64,000 nt of DNA from Thermoplasmata archaeon (GTDB taxonomy: Archaea > Thermoplasmatota > Thermoplasmata > Thermoplasmatales > Thermoplasmataceae). The notes beneath the pieces are model-generated. The model saw only the letters and a list, made by a program, of their open reading frames with translations. It was not told the origin of the DNA and made no database searches. The stretch spans positions 112,302 to 176,301 of the forward strand of contig JAJZXU010000026.1 in the NCBI GenBank assembly GCA_021806235.1, written 5' to 3'. Positions 9,142 through 18,219 of this stretch are shown here, piece by piece. Each line of letters begins with the position of its first letter. The stretch's first letter is position 1. The position numbers and the translations under genes were made by a program.

Positions 9142-10206
9142 ATGGCCAGTGTTGAATTAAAAAAAGTTGTCAAAAATTTCGGTAAAGTTAATGTGTTAAA
9201 GGATTTAAGTCTTCATGTAAATGATGAGGAGTTTTTTGTTTTGCTTGGAGCTAGTGGAGCAGGTAAATCAACGACGCTGGATATTATATCCGGTCTTGAT
9301 ACTATAGATGGGGGTGAAATTTTATTTGATGGTTCTGTTGTGAATAACCAGGGTCCAATAGAAAGAGGCGTTTCAATGGTATTCCAGAATTATGCATTAT
9401 ATCCTCATATGACAGTTTACAAAAATATAGCCTTTCCACTTAAGATGTTAAACTATAGAAAGGAAAGAATTCCGGAGATAGTTAAGGAGGTGGCACAAAA
9501 ATTAGATATTATCCCATTGCTGGACAGATACCCAAAAGAACTATCTGGTGGTCAGGCCCAAAGGGTAGCACTTGCCAGGTCTCTTGTGAGAAACCCTAAA
9601 ATATTTTTGCTTGATGAGCCCTTAAGTAACCTTGATGCAAACATACGGTCTAAAATAAGGAATGAATTAAAATTAATGCATAAAAATTTAGGAAAAACGT
9701 TTATATATGTTACCCATGACCAGTTAGAAGCAATGTCGTTGGCAGATCATATGGGCATTTTGCATAATGGTGTTATAGAACAGGTAGGGAGACCAATAGA
9801 TATATACAGGCACCCACATAATGATTATATAGCGAGTTTCCTGGGGGATCCTGAAATAAACATGTTTTCATATACGGGCAATAACGGGACATATAAATCT
9901 GACGATTCACCCTTTATCTTTAAAATGGAGAATGAGCATAAAAAAATAACGGTGGGTATAAGACCAGAAGATATTTACATAAAAAAAGAAAACCAGGATG
10001 ATATAGAGGGTACAGTAATCCCAAAAACTATAGAATTGTTAGGTTCACACTCTCTTATAATTGGAGAGACCCAGTCTAAGAAGGAAATAAAAATTATAAC
10101 ATATATTAATGGCACTGACATTGATATCGGAAAACCCCTAAAAGTTTTTACTAATATGGAAAATTGGAACATTTTCGATGAAAACGGTACAAACATTAAT
10201 AAATAA
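9142..10206 (+). CDS. Sugar ABC transporter ATPase (MalK/MsmK-like)
   Basis: This 354-residue ATP-binding subunit of the CUT1 importer shows Walker A GASGAGKST, Q-loop VFQNYALYPHMTV, signature LSGGQAQRVALARSL, Walker B FLLDEPLSNLD and switch His in YVTHDQLEA. The C-terminal 120 residues form the usual TOBE/OB-fold extension, with VGIRPEDIYI marking its start. GGGTG precedes the ATG, so it is translated within the operon. Its last 11 bp overlap the convergent gene at 10196. Such ATPases often serve more than one sugar importer; a second one is encoded at 18198-19208. Confidence 0.96.
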   Translation: MASVELKKVVKNFGKVNVLKDLSLHVNDEEFFVLLGASGAGKSTTLDIISGLDTIDGGEILFDGSVVNNQGPIERGVSMVFQNYALYPHMTVYKNIAFPLKMLNYRKERIPEIVKEVAQKLDIIPLLDRYPKELSGGQAQRVALARSLVRNPKIFLLDEPLSNLDANIRSKIRNELKLMHKNLGKTFIYVTHDQLEAMSLADHMGILHNGVIEQVGRPIDIYRHPHNDYIASFLGDPEINMFSYTGNNGTYKSDDSPFIFKMENEHKKITVGIRPEDIYIKKENQDDIEGTVIPKTIELLGSHSLIIGETQSKKEIKIITYINGTDIDIGKPLKVFTNMENWNIFDENGTNINK

Positions 10207-10705
10207 CATTTGATGGTACATTTCCAACTAAATGTATAGCCACAATTCCATTATATTTATAATCTGGTGATTTTATAGAAACATTTAACGCACTTTCATT
10301 TTTATTTGCTGTATTAAAAAAATTACTGATTGCATAGGGTTTATAGGTACCTGAAAAATTTTTTTGGGGACCACCTGATGCACTATAGTTTTTATAGCTA
10401 TATCCCCAGTGTAAAACTGAAAATCCTGTTGTTGTAACATATATATATTTTACAGTAATGTTTGATCTGAAATATAATGTTACATTGAATTCTGAATTAC
10501 TTATTATACTGTGTGGCATAATTATTTTAGTATAATTTGTATAATTGTTAACGCCTACTTCTCCAAGTTCTAAGTTTGTTATTGTAATGCTTTTATTTTC
10601 AGCATCCAGTTTTCTCTGATATATGTGAAAAATTGAAAAAATTAAAATGAATAGTATTATTATAGTTAATATGAACATGAATGTTCTTCTTTTATTAAAA
10701 TTCAT
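10196..10705 (-). CDS. Membrane-anchored extracytoplasmic protein of unknown function
   Basis: This 169-residue protein matches no family I recognise. Residues 8-28 form one hydrophobic helix after basic residues (FNKRR), followed by about 135 residues rich in Asn, Tyr, Ser and Thr with several N-x-S/T sequons. I read it as a signal-anchored protein exposed outside the cell and possibly glycosylated. I chose the ATG at 10705 rather than the TTG six bases earlier. Its 3' end overlaps the transporter ATPase gene tail to tail. Being next to a sugar importer, it could be an accessory surface protein, but nothing in the sequence proves that. Confidence 0.7.
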   Translation of the reverse strand: MNFNKRRTFMFILTIIILFILIFSIFHIYQRKLDAENKSITITNLELGEVGVNNYTNYTKIIMPHSIISNSEFNVTLYFRSNITVKYIYVTTTGFSVLHWGYSYKNYSASGGPQKNFSGTYKPYAISNFFNTANKNESALNVSIKSPDYKYNGIVAIHLVGNVPSNVIY

Positions 10706-10870
10706 AGACAAGCATCTTAATATTTTATAAAAATTTAACTATAACATTTTTATGCCATATTATAGAGACCAGCTAAAAATACAATAAGTGGATATCAACC
10801 CGTAATGACGTTAAATGATAAAAAACGTTAAAATAGAAATAGTTAAGGATATCACAAATTAATAATGGTT

Positions 10871-12736
10871 TTAAAAGAAAATAATTTCATAATCCAATGG
10901 ATAGTTGCTGTTTATATTTTTTCCATCAAATTCTATTTTTATTTCCTTATTATCCCTGTACATTATTAACTCTGATTTGCCAAAAACAATTAATTTGTTG
11001 TTTATAATTAGCATCGAATTATTTTTAAGATATAGTGGATACTTTTCATCGGTTGTAATATATTTACTGCCAGAAATCACAGAGAAATCATTTATATTTA
11101 GCCATTTCCCGGAGGGAATATATAGTTTCCTATCTTTTCCATAGATCTGGGGGGCATACAGTAAACTACCCAAAATATATTCATCATTTATATAATATGC
11201 ATCCATATCCGTATGATCATAGTAAAATAATGGTTTAACAACGGGGAAGCCATACAAATGCGATTCGTATATTACTGAGTAAATATAATCAATTAAACCA
11301 TATCTTTTGTTTATAGAATCAATTATTTCATTTCTGTATAATTCAGGTAATTTATATAATTCCTGGTCATTTGAATACATATCCTTATGATTTCTATAAA
11401 AGGGAAATAATAATGCCATTTTATAATATTTTGATATTAATTCCGGTGACGATTGCCCTACAAATCCACCTAAATCACATCCACACACGCTTATTCCGGA
11501 TAAGTTTAAGGATATTACCATGGAAATCTGTAATTTTAGATCATCCTCACCTGATGTATTATCTCCTGTCCATATTGCGGCATATTTCTGAATTCCAGCA
11601 TAACCGGATCTTGATACTATGAATGTATCGTTTTTTTCTTCACTGATTGCCTCATATGTAGCTTTTACCTCAAAATATGCATATGCATTGTGCAGATACT
11701 TATGTTTTACTTTACTGCCATTTATATTATGCAATGCTTCAGGGTCAATAGTTTTAAATTCGTTGAATAATGCTGGCTCATTCATATCAAGCCATATGCC
11801 ATCTGTGTTATTTATAAAATTTTTGATTTCTACTTTCCACCAGTTATACGCTTCTTCATTGAAAAAATCTGGCATTGCAGAATTTCCCGGCCACAATTTT
11901 GATGTGTATATTTCATCATTATTATTTTCCACATAATGGCCTATACCATTTTTAAACACACTATAATTCTGATCCAGTTTAACTCCCGGGTCAATTATTG
12001 TTACCAGTTTTACATCTCTTTTATGTAAATTATCCAGTAACCTTTTATTATCAGGAAATTTGTTCCTGTCAAATGTAAATATTTTAAATTTATCCATGTA
12101 ATCTATATCCAGATATATAGCAGAAATATCTGTATATTTTTTATAATTATCTATTACATTATAAACTTCATCCTCCGGATAATAACTATACCTTGATATC
12201 TGGTGTCCAAGTGCCCATAAAGGGGGCATAAAGGTTTTCCCGGTTAAGCCGGTATAATATCTGTATAAGTCATCAAAATTATCAGGTTCAAAAATATACA
12301 CGGTTGATGATTTATTATATATTTTTACTGTTAATTTATCATATTCCTCTATCCCTATATCGATATCTATCCTTGATGTTGAATTTATAAATATGCCCTT
12401 TATATTTTCGGAAACAGAAATTAAAAATGGTATCGATAAATATAACGGGTCATCATGTCTTTTATAACCCACGGGATCTGAATTATACATTGTGAAACTA
12501 TGCCTGTTTTTCAATATATCAGAGGCTTTTTCTCCCAGTCCGATAATCTTTTCGTCCTGTTTCAATTTTTTCTTTATTATTATATACTGATTTTCCTCAT
12601 TATAATTAATATCCAAATCCGTATTCTGATTATTTTCCTCTAAATTAGCATCATCAAAATTTATCAGTGGCCTATCATTATTTATTGTAACCTTTTTATA
12701 ATCATGCCCTGACATGATTTTTATCTCTGGCTTCAT
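10871..12736 (-). CDS. aglA: GH31 alpha-glucosidase
   Basis: This 621-residue glycoside hydrolase family 31 enzyme hydrolyses terminal alpha-1,4-linked glucose from maltose and maltooligosaccharides. The catalytic nucleophile is Asp317 in GIWLDMNEP, and the general acid/base is expected at Asp392 in IWTGDNTSGEDDL, preceded by SRSGYAG. The N-terminal beta-sandwich carries GLGEKASDILKNRHS. At 621 residues it is shorter than most GH31 enzymes, in line with the compact archaeal type. There is no signal peptide, so it acts in the cytoplasm on sugars imported by the neighbouring ABC systems. A characterised Picrophilus torridus alpha-glucosidase (AglA) is the likely ortholog; there it lies beside the mannosidase gene, whereas here the two are 7 kb apart. 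Confidence 0.95.
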   Translation of the reverse strand: MKPEIKIMSGHDYKKVTINNDRPLINFDDANLEENNQNTDLDINYNEENQYIIIKKKLKQDEKIIGLGEKASDILKNRHSFTMYNSDPVGYKRHDDPLYLSIPFLISVSENIKGIFINSTSRIDIDIGIEEYDKLTVKIYNKSSTVYIFEPDNFDDLYRYYTGLTGKTFMPPLWALGHQISRYSYYPEDEVYNVIDNYKKYTDISAIYLDIDYMDKFKIFTFDRNKFPDNKRLLDNLHKRDVKLVTIIDPGVKLDQNYSVFKNGIGHYVENNNDEIYTSKLWPGNSAMPDFFNEEAYNWWKVEIKNFINNTDGIWLDMNEPALFNEFKTIDPEALHNINGSKVKHKYLHNAYAYFEVKATYEAISEEKNDTFIVSRSGYAGIQKYAAIWTGDNTSGEDDLKLQISMVISLNLSGISVCGCDLGGFVGQSSPELISKYYKMALLFPFYRNHKDMYSNDQELYKLPELYRNEIIDSINKRYGLIDYIYSVIYESHLYGFPVVKPLFYYDHTDMDAYYINDEYILGSLLYAPQIYGKDRKLYIPSGKWLNINDFSVISGSKYITTDEKYPLYLKNNSMLIINNKLIVFGKSELIMYRDNKEIKIEFDGKNINSNYPLDYEIIFF

Positions 12737-12943
12737 TCTGTCAAATACTTTAATATTATAAAAATTTATGCGGATAACTTAAATAATTTTCTACTGCAAT
12801 TAATATTTGTAGTGTAATTTCAATTATGTATCTGTAACCCAGTTACTATCTTTATAAAGTTTAGCAATGATTAATAACCTGCATTTCACTATTATATTTC
12901 TATGCAACAAAAAGATATTAATACAGCTTTTAATTAACGTATA

Positions 12944-14785
12944 ATGGTTGCCGTCAGTAACGTCATAAGATTTCCAGAAGTTGTAAAGGATAATTACATT
13001 AAGATAGAGAATCACGGGATAATTTTCAATAACAGGACATCTGCTCTAATAGGGAGTGATGGCACTATTGACTGGGCATGTCTCCCGGACTTTAATTCAG
13101 ATCCCATGTTTGACTCCATCCTGGATTACAGGAAGGGTGGTTATTTTATTTTAAAGCCTGTATGTGATACAGAAGTTAATCAATATTATGAGGAGTTTAC
13201 AAATATATTAATTACAGAATTTATAAAGGGCGGCAATATAATTTTAAGATTAACGGATTTTCTTCCAACATCAAAGTTTAGCACAATAAATTTCCCGGAA
13301 ATACATAGATTTGTCGAGGCAGTAGATGATGTGAAATTAAAATTGTATTTTAAACCATCATTCAACTATGGCAAAGAAACTCCGGAAATAGAAAAAAGCA
13401 AAAATGGATATTTATTCCACGGATCAGAAACAAGCATAGGAATATCAACACATTTTAAATTATATAAAAATAAAGTTATGGTTTACAATAATGATATAGA
13501 ATTAAAGAAGGGATCATATCAATGGGTGGTTATATCAACAGGTATAAATCATCTGAACCGTGTTGATGAATATAAATCATATGAAAGATTGGAGGAGGCA
13601 AGGGATTACTGGAAAAACTGGTCAAATAGCATAGATTACCATGGATTATACCACAAATATATACTTAGGTCCGCATTGACATTAAAGGGATTATTCTATG
13701 ATCCAACCGGCATGATGGTTGCTGCACCCACATCAAGCCTGCCAGAGTCCATAGGTGGTGAACGCAACTGGGATTACAGATTTACATGGGCAAGGGATAC
13801 CGCATATGTAATAGAGGCATTATCATTAATAGGATTAGATGATGAGGCAACAAAATTTTTATATGATTTAATGAACAAAATCAATAAGGATAAAAAATTA
13901 AAAACAATTTATTCCATTGACGATTCAGATACTATAGATGAAAAAATAATTGATTATTCTGGATACATGGATTCAGGTCCTGTAAGAATGGGTAATAAGG
14001 CGGCTAATCAGTTACAACTGGATCAGTACGGTTCAATAATCAATGCCATTTACCGGTTCAGTTTGGGTGGTGGTATGGTAACAATACAGTTATGGGATTT
14101 TATTATAGATATTTTAAATTCATTGAAGTTACTATGGAAATATCCAGATTCTTCAATATGGGAATTCCGTACAGAGCCAGAACAGTATGTTTATTCAAAA
14201 CTTATATCATGGGAGGCCTTCCACCACGCAATAGCAATGGGCAGAAAACTGGGTTATTCAGCACCATATGCAGAATGGAAAAATATAGAAAATGAAATAA
14301 AAGATGATGTACTGAAAAATGGATACAACAGTGATATAAATTCATTTACCCAGTATTACGGTTCAACAACTATTGATGCATCACTGTTAATATTGCCATT
14401 AATGGATTTCCTGCCTGTAAATGATTACCGGGTAAAGGGCACTATAAATAAAATAGCAGAGGTTTTAATGCATGATAACTGCCTGTTTAAAAGGTATAAT
14501 GAGGATGATGGCATAAAGGGCAGTGACAATGCATTTCTATTATTATCATTCTGGTATATAGAGGATTTAATAAAAATGAATAGAATAAAGGATGCAAAGA
14601 ATACATTAGAATCAATTTTAGATCTATCAAACCATTTAATGCTATTCTCGGAGGAAATAGATTTAAGTACACATGACATGTTAGGCAATTTTCCCCAAGC
14701 AATTACACATTTAGGTGTAATAAGGGCTGTTGTAAAATTGAATGATAAACTGAAAAAAATCGGGAAACCGGGCATTGTCAAATAA
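12944..14785 (+). CDS. GH15 glucoamylase (glucan 1,4-alpha-glucosidase)
   Basis: This 613-residue family 15 enzyme releases glucose from starch, glycogen or maltooligosaccharides. An N-terminal beta-sandwich begins IENHGIIFNNRTSALIGSDG and is followed by the (alpha/alpha)6 barrel with GGERNWDYRFTWARDTAY at residues 271-288. The likely general acid is Glu406 in SSIWEFR, and the likely base lies in FSEEIDLSTHDMLGNFPQA near the C-terminus. It lacks a signal peptide; the thermoacidophile glucoamylases known to me from this group also act intracellularly. An AT-rich promoter-like stretch ends right at the ATG, suggesting a leaderless mRNA. Downstream, two mobile elements separate it from the debranching-type glucosidase at 17020. 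Confidence 0.95.
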   Translation: MVAVSNVIRFPEVVKDNYIKIENHGIIFNNRTSALIGSDGTIDWACLPDFNSDPMFDSILDYRKGGYFILKPVCDTEVNQYYEEFTNILITEFIKGGNIILRLTDFLPTSKFSTINFPEIHRFVEAVDDVKLKLYFKPSFNYGKETPEIEKSKNGYLFHGSETSIGISTHFKLYKNKVMVYNNDIELKKGSYQWVVISTGINHLNRVDEYKSYERLEEARDYWKNWSNSIDYHGLYHKYILRSALTLKGLFYDPTGMMVAAPTSSLPESIGGERNWDYRFTWARDTAYVIEALSLIGLDDEATKFLYDLMNKINKDKKLKTIYSIDDSDTIDEKIIDYSGYMDSGPVRMGNKAANQLQLDQYGSIINAIYRFSLGGGMVTIQLWDFIIDILNSLKLLWKYPDSSIWEFRTEPEQYVYSKLISWEAFHHAIAMGRKLGYSAPYAEWKNIENEIKDDVLKNGYNSDINSFTQYYGSTTIDASLLILPLMDFLPVNDYRVKGTINKIAEVLMHDNCLFKRYNEDDGIKGSDNAFLLLSFWYIEDLIKMNRIKDAKNTLESILDLSNHLMLFSEEIDLSTHDMLGNFPQAITHLGVIRAVVKLNDKLKKIGKPGIVK

Positions 14786-14847
14786 ACAGTAGGATATAAT
14801 AATGCTTTCAGTATTATTTTATGTGCAATAAAGAATAATTGGGATAT

Positions 14848-15084
14848 ATATGGCGTCAAAACACTTTTAGGTTTTAATTAAATCAAATCATCCCATGGTA
14901 ATAGGTATTCCCCCATCTCCTGATTGTTATTGTGAATGACATACATGATGTATAGTATACACCAGTATTTACACACCATGTCCTCATATCAGGAATAGAT
15001 GATTAACCGCAGAATTATAGCATCACCAAGACTCGAACGGTATTAAAATCGGGGATAAGATCTAAAAGTATTTTGACGCCATAT
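14848..15084. mobile_element. MITE-like element, 237 bp, 23-bp terminal inverted repeats, 6-bp target duplication
   Basis: The left end at 14848-14870 and the right end at 15062-15084 are inverted copies of one 23-bp sequence, identical except for one base (left end starts ATATGGCGTCAAAAC). The six bases GGATAT stand immediately outside both ends, at 14842-14847 and 15085-15090, as expected for a target-site duplication. The 191 bp between the repeats contain no gene, only short open stretches without a start. This is the form of a non-autonomous miniature transposon. No transposase that could move it is recognisable in the window. Confidence 0.8.
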
Positions 15085-15144
15085 GGATATATTATGCTAA
15101 AAATAGATAACTATATTTAGTAGTGTATTATTAAAGTATTAACA

Positions 15145-15732
15145 ATGAAAGCAAAAGAAGTTCTTAATCTTCTCCAAATAACAAGAAAGACACTCCACGT
15201 CTATGCACACAACGGGAAGATCCGGTATAGAGTATTGCCCAGTGGATATTATGATTACAATGATGGGGATGTTTACAAACTCCTAAACAGGGATGTGAAA
15301 CGCAGGACTGTTATCTATGCACGGGTATCAACATCAAAGCAGAAAAATGATTTAGAAAACCAGATTGAGCAGTTGAAGCAGTGGTGTTTCATGAACGGTT
15401 ACACAATCAATGCAATATACCCGGATATAGCATCTGGCATCTCATTCGAGAAGAGGAAAGGCTTCTTTGAGATGCTTGATGAAATCATTAATTACAGGGT
15501 TGAAAAGGTTGTAATAACATACAGAGACAGGTTAACCAGAACAGGTTTTGAACTGTTTAAATATTTATTTCAGAAGTTTGGCACTGAGATTATTATAATC
15601 TCAGAGATAGGCAATACCGAGCTCGATTCCAAAGAGGTGTTTGATGATATAGTTTCAATGCTTCATTCATATTCCATGAAGATGTATTCTAAAAGAAAGA
15701 ATCATTCAATTGAGGTTGGCTATGAAGGTTAA
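15145..15732 (+). CDS. tnpA: IS607-family serine recombinase (transposase TnpA)
   Basis: This 195-residue protein has an N-terminal MerR-like helix-turn-helix (residues 1-45, with LQITRKTLHVYAHNGKIRY) and a resolvase-type catalytic domain. The active-site serine is Ser62 in YARVSTSKQKNDLENQ. The arginines of the active site appear in TYRDRLTR. The length and the lack of a large C-terminal DNA-binding domain are characteristic of IS607 transposases, which cut and rejoin DNA through a circular intermediate. The frame is intact. The final 11 bp overlap the start of tnpB. Confidence 0.95.
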   Translation: MKAKEVLNLLQITRKTLHVYAHNGKIRYRVLPSGYYDYNDGDVYKLLNRDVKRRTVIYARVSTSKQKNDLENQIEQLKQWCFMNGYTINAIYPDIASGISFEKRKGFFEMLDEIINYRVEKVVITYRDRLTRTGFELFKYLFQKFGTEIIIISEIGNTELDSKEVFDDIVSMLHSYSMKMYSKRKNHSIEVGYEG

Positions 15733-16952
15733 CAGAACAGATCTGGATTAATGGAGATGATAACCTCAGTAAATCTGCACATTTTTCAAAGAACCTTTAT
15801 AATAAGGCAAACTATATAATCAGGCAGGAGTTCTTTGCAACCAGAAGATGGACAAGATATGGGGAACTTAATAATATACTGAAAGATTCTGAAGAATATA
15901 AATCATTGCCGGCACAGACCTCACAGGGCATTCTAAAATTACTGGACAAATCATGGAAGTCCTTCTTTAAAGCAATAAAGGAATGGAGGAAAGACCCTGA
16001 TAAGTTTTTAGGAAGGTCAGGATTGCCGCATTACAAGGAAAAAGATGGTGAACATATACTTGTATTCACAAACCAGCAGTGCAGCATTAATGATGGAATA
16101 TTAAAGTTCCCGAAGCTCATTAATATGGAGGTTAAAACAGGGTTAGAAAATATAGATTTGAGGGAAGTAAGAATAGTACCTGAAGGTACTGGATATGAAG
16201 TGGAAGTAGTATATAAAAAGGAGATAAATGATATCATAGCTCTAAGGCCTGATAGGATCCTTGGAATAGATATAGGTGTAAGGAATCTTGTAACCATTGG
16301 AAACAACATTTCAGAGGATGGAATTGCTGTAAGGGCAGGATTGCTGAAGTCTATAAACCAGTTCTATAATAAGGAGAATGGAAGACTAAGATCTATAAAT
16401 GACCTGCAGGGAGATAAAAGAAAGATGACAGAAAGATTAAAACGCCTTATAACAAAAAGAAACAGGAGAATAAAAGAGATAATGCATGAGATCAGCAAAT
16501 CCATAGTGGAATATGCAAAATCAATGAATATTGATACAATTGTAATAGGCCATAACGATGGGTGGAAGCAATCTACAGGTATGGGCAGAAGGAACAACCA
16601 GAACTTTGTGGAGCTTCCATTCAATGTACTGATAAACCAGATAAAATACAAAGCAGAGGAAAATGGAATTAATGTGATCATGCAGGAGGAATCACACACA
16701 AGCAAATGTTCTTTCCTTGATAATGAAAGTATAGAACACCATGATAGCTATACTGGTAAAAGAACGAGGCGAGGAATATTCAGATCAGGCAGTGGCACTC
16801 TAATACATGCAGATCTAAATGCATCATATAATATAATAAAAAAAGCAGTCCCTGACGCTTTTGCTAACGGGATAGAGGGTATAGGGTTATACCCACGGAG
16901 TTTAAGCATCCCACAGTTCTGTGAGACGATAACTTCCAAAGATGGATGTTAA
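15722..16952 (+). pseudogene. tnpB: TnpB RNA-guided nuclease, frameshifted near its start
   Basis: From about 15733 to 16952 one frame encodes a TnpB protein of about 405 residues. The RuvC-like start GIDIGVRNLVTIGNN, a segment VIGHNDGWKQ, and TSKCSFLDNE with a late HADLNASYNII mark the nuclease core; the usual CxxC zinc finger is replaced, as in other KCSFLDNE-type TnpBs I know. The expected start ATG (15722, MKVNR) is in a different frame and hits a stop after nine codons. Two tandem copies of AACAG stand at the switch (15731-15740); a third copy would restore MKVNRTEQIWING. I infer loss of one 5-base unit by slippage. The first in-frame alternative start is a TTG at 15906, which would delete about 60 residues. 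Confidence 0.85.
16877..16894 (+). other. Hairpin at the 3' end of tnpB, possible part of the omega RNA
   Basis: GGGTATA at 16877-16883 and TATACCC at 16888-16894 form a perfect 7-bp stem with a 4-base loop, inside the last 25 codons of tnpB. In IS200/IS605 and IS607 elements the guide (omega) RNA overlaps the tnpB 3' end and transposon end, so this stem could belong to it. That assignment is inference. Confidence 0.35.
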
Positions 16953-16990
16953 CATTATTAACGGAAATCATAACCTAGCAATACAGGACA

Positions 16991-17000
16991 TTTAAATATT
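16991..17000 (+). promoter_or_regulatory. TATA-like box of the debranching-type glucosidase gene
   Basis: TTTAAATATT stands 20-29 nt before the GTG at 17020. This spacing places the transcription start at or next to the start codon, so a leaderless mRNA is expected. Confidence 0.5.
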
Positions 17001-17019
17001 GAAAATATATATATAAAAT

Positions 17020-18219
17020 GTGGAAAAAGAACTGGAAAAAACAAAAATAAAATTATTAGATGGGTTAGAAAAACTCAGGTCAGATGATGGTTATATTTAT
17101 GCCGGCTCCCCGAGATTTATGGAACTGTTTGGCAGGGATTCACTGATATCCTCGTTGCAATTGTTATATTTATACCCGGATTTTTTAAAGAATTCTCTGG
17201 GCATATTAAGCAAATACCAGGGCAATAAATATGATGCAGAAACAGGGGAAGAACCCGGCAAAATTCTCCATGAACTTTCTAATTCAAGGACGTACCTGGA
17301 GGAGCCACACAAGGAATCATGGGTTAGATTAAATGAACCACTATTCTTATCTATTGATAGCACTCCACTTTTTATCATTTCTGCACTTATGTTTATAAGG
17401 AGAAATTATAAAACTAATCTAGACTCCCTTAAAGGAGCAGTTAAAAGGTCAGTAACATGGATCCTGAAAAAATTAGAGAATACAGATTTTGTTACATACA
17501 ATACCATAGAGATAAATGGGAAACTGGCATCAATGGGATGGATGGACGGTTCATGGGATTTGTATGGTAAATTATCCGGGGATGTTGCACTCATTGAGAT
17601 TCAGGGATATGCCTATGAGGCCTTAAAACTGTTTAATGAAACATTTCCTGATAATAATCTATACAAAAAGATAAATGATAAAATTATCCACCTGAAAAAT
17701 AATATTGATAAATATTTCTGGATTGATGACGTTAAATACTATTCTCCCGCTATTTCTATATTTAATGGTGAAATAAATATACTGAAAAACATAACATCTG
17801 CACCGGGGCATCTATTAATAACAGATATTATTGATATAGATAGAAAGAGGGCTATCGTTGATAAATTATTTGATAAAAATATGCTGACACCCTATGGGAT
17901 AAGGACAGTTTCAACAGGTGATGATATATTTAACCCATTAAAATATCAATCCGGATGCATATGGCCAAATGATAACTGGATAATACTGGAGGGGCTAAAA
18001 AAATCAGGTTTTATTATCGAAGCTGAAAAATTGAGGTTAAGCTTATTAAAAGCAGCAACTTCCCTGAAAGAACCATATGAATATTATTCTGTGGATAAAA
18101 ATAATAATATGATATGCTATAATGACCTTCTTATTAAACCGTGTGAGCTCCAGGCGTGGACAGTTGGATTATTTTTAAGTATAATGGATAATAATTTTTA
18201 TGAAGGTTCACTTTTGTAA
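17020..18219 (+). CDS. Amylo-alpha-1,6-glucosidase-like (glycogen debranching) enzyme
   Basis: This 399-residue (alpha/alpha)6-barrel protein is related to the glucosidase domain of archaeal glycogen debranching enzymes. Motifs seen are FGRDSLISSLQLL near residue 35, GEEPGKILHEL near 82 and the C-terminal SGCIWPNDNWIILEGL. It is only the catalytic part; the N-terminal domain of full-length debranching enzymes (about 600-700 residues in all) is absent. It probably removes alpha-1,6-linked glucose or trims branched oligosaccharides together with the glucoamylase at 12944. The start is GTG at 17020; the ATG two bases earlier is out of frame and short. Its 3' end overlaps the convergent ABC ATPase gene by 22 bp. 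Confidence 0.88.
   Translation: MEKELEKTKIKLLDGLEKLRSDDGYIYAGSPRFMELFGRDSLISSLQLLYLYPDFLKNSLGILSKYQGNKYDAETGEEPGKILHELSNSRTYLEEPHKESWVRLNEPLFLSIDSTPLFIISALMFIRRNYKTNLDSLKGAVKRSVTWILKKLENTDFVTYNTIEINGKLASMGWMDGSWDLYGKLSGDVALIEIQGYAYEALKLFNETFPDNNLYKKINDKIIHLKNNIDKYFWIDDVKYYSPAISIFNGEINILKNITSAPGHLLITDIIDIDRKRAIVDKLFDKNMLTPYGIRTVSTGDDIFNPLKYQSGCIWPNDNWIILEGLKKSGFIIEAEKLRLSLLKAATSLKEPYEYYSVDKNNNMICYNDLLIKPCELQAWTVGLFLSIMDNNFYEGSLL

Larger units (their letters stand above)
15145..16952 (+). mobile_element. IS607-family insertion sequence (serine recombinase tnpA plus tnpB)
   Basis: The element carries overlapping tnpA and tnpB genes in the order typical of IS607. IS607 elements lack terminal inverted repeats and leave no target duplication, so the ends cannot be fixed by eye. 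The left end should lie between the MITE-like element (15090) and 15145. The right end should lie between 16952 and the promoter of the next gene near 16990. Base composition is somewhat richer in GC than the surrounding genes. The tnpB reading frame is broken, so the element may still move through TnpA but probably lacks an active TnpB. Confidence 0.85.

Noticed and set aside
12824..13015. 63-codon minus-strand frame over the glucoamylase start
   Set aside because: It overlaps the glucoamylase promoter and start, and its translation is not protein-like.
14425..14859. 144-codon minus-strand open frame
   Set aside because: It is antisense to the glucoamylase 3' end and lacks a promoter or recognisable domain.
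14873..15061. Gene inside the MITE-like element
   Set aside because: Two overlapping minus-strand open stretches of about 35 codons exist, but stops precede both and neither resembles a known protein.
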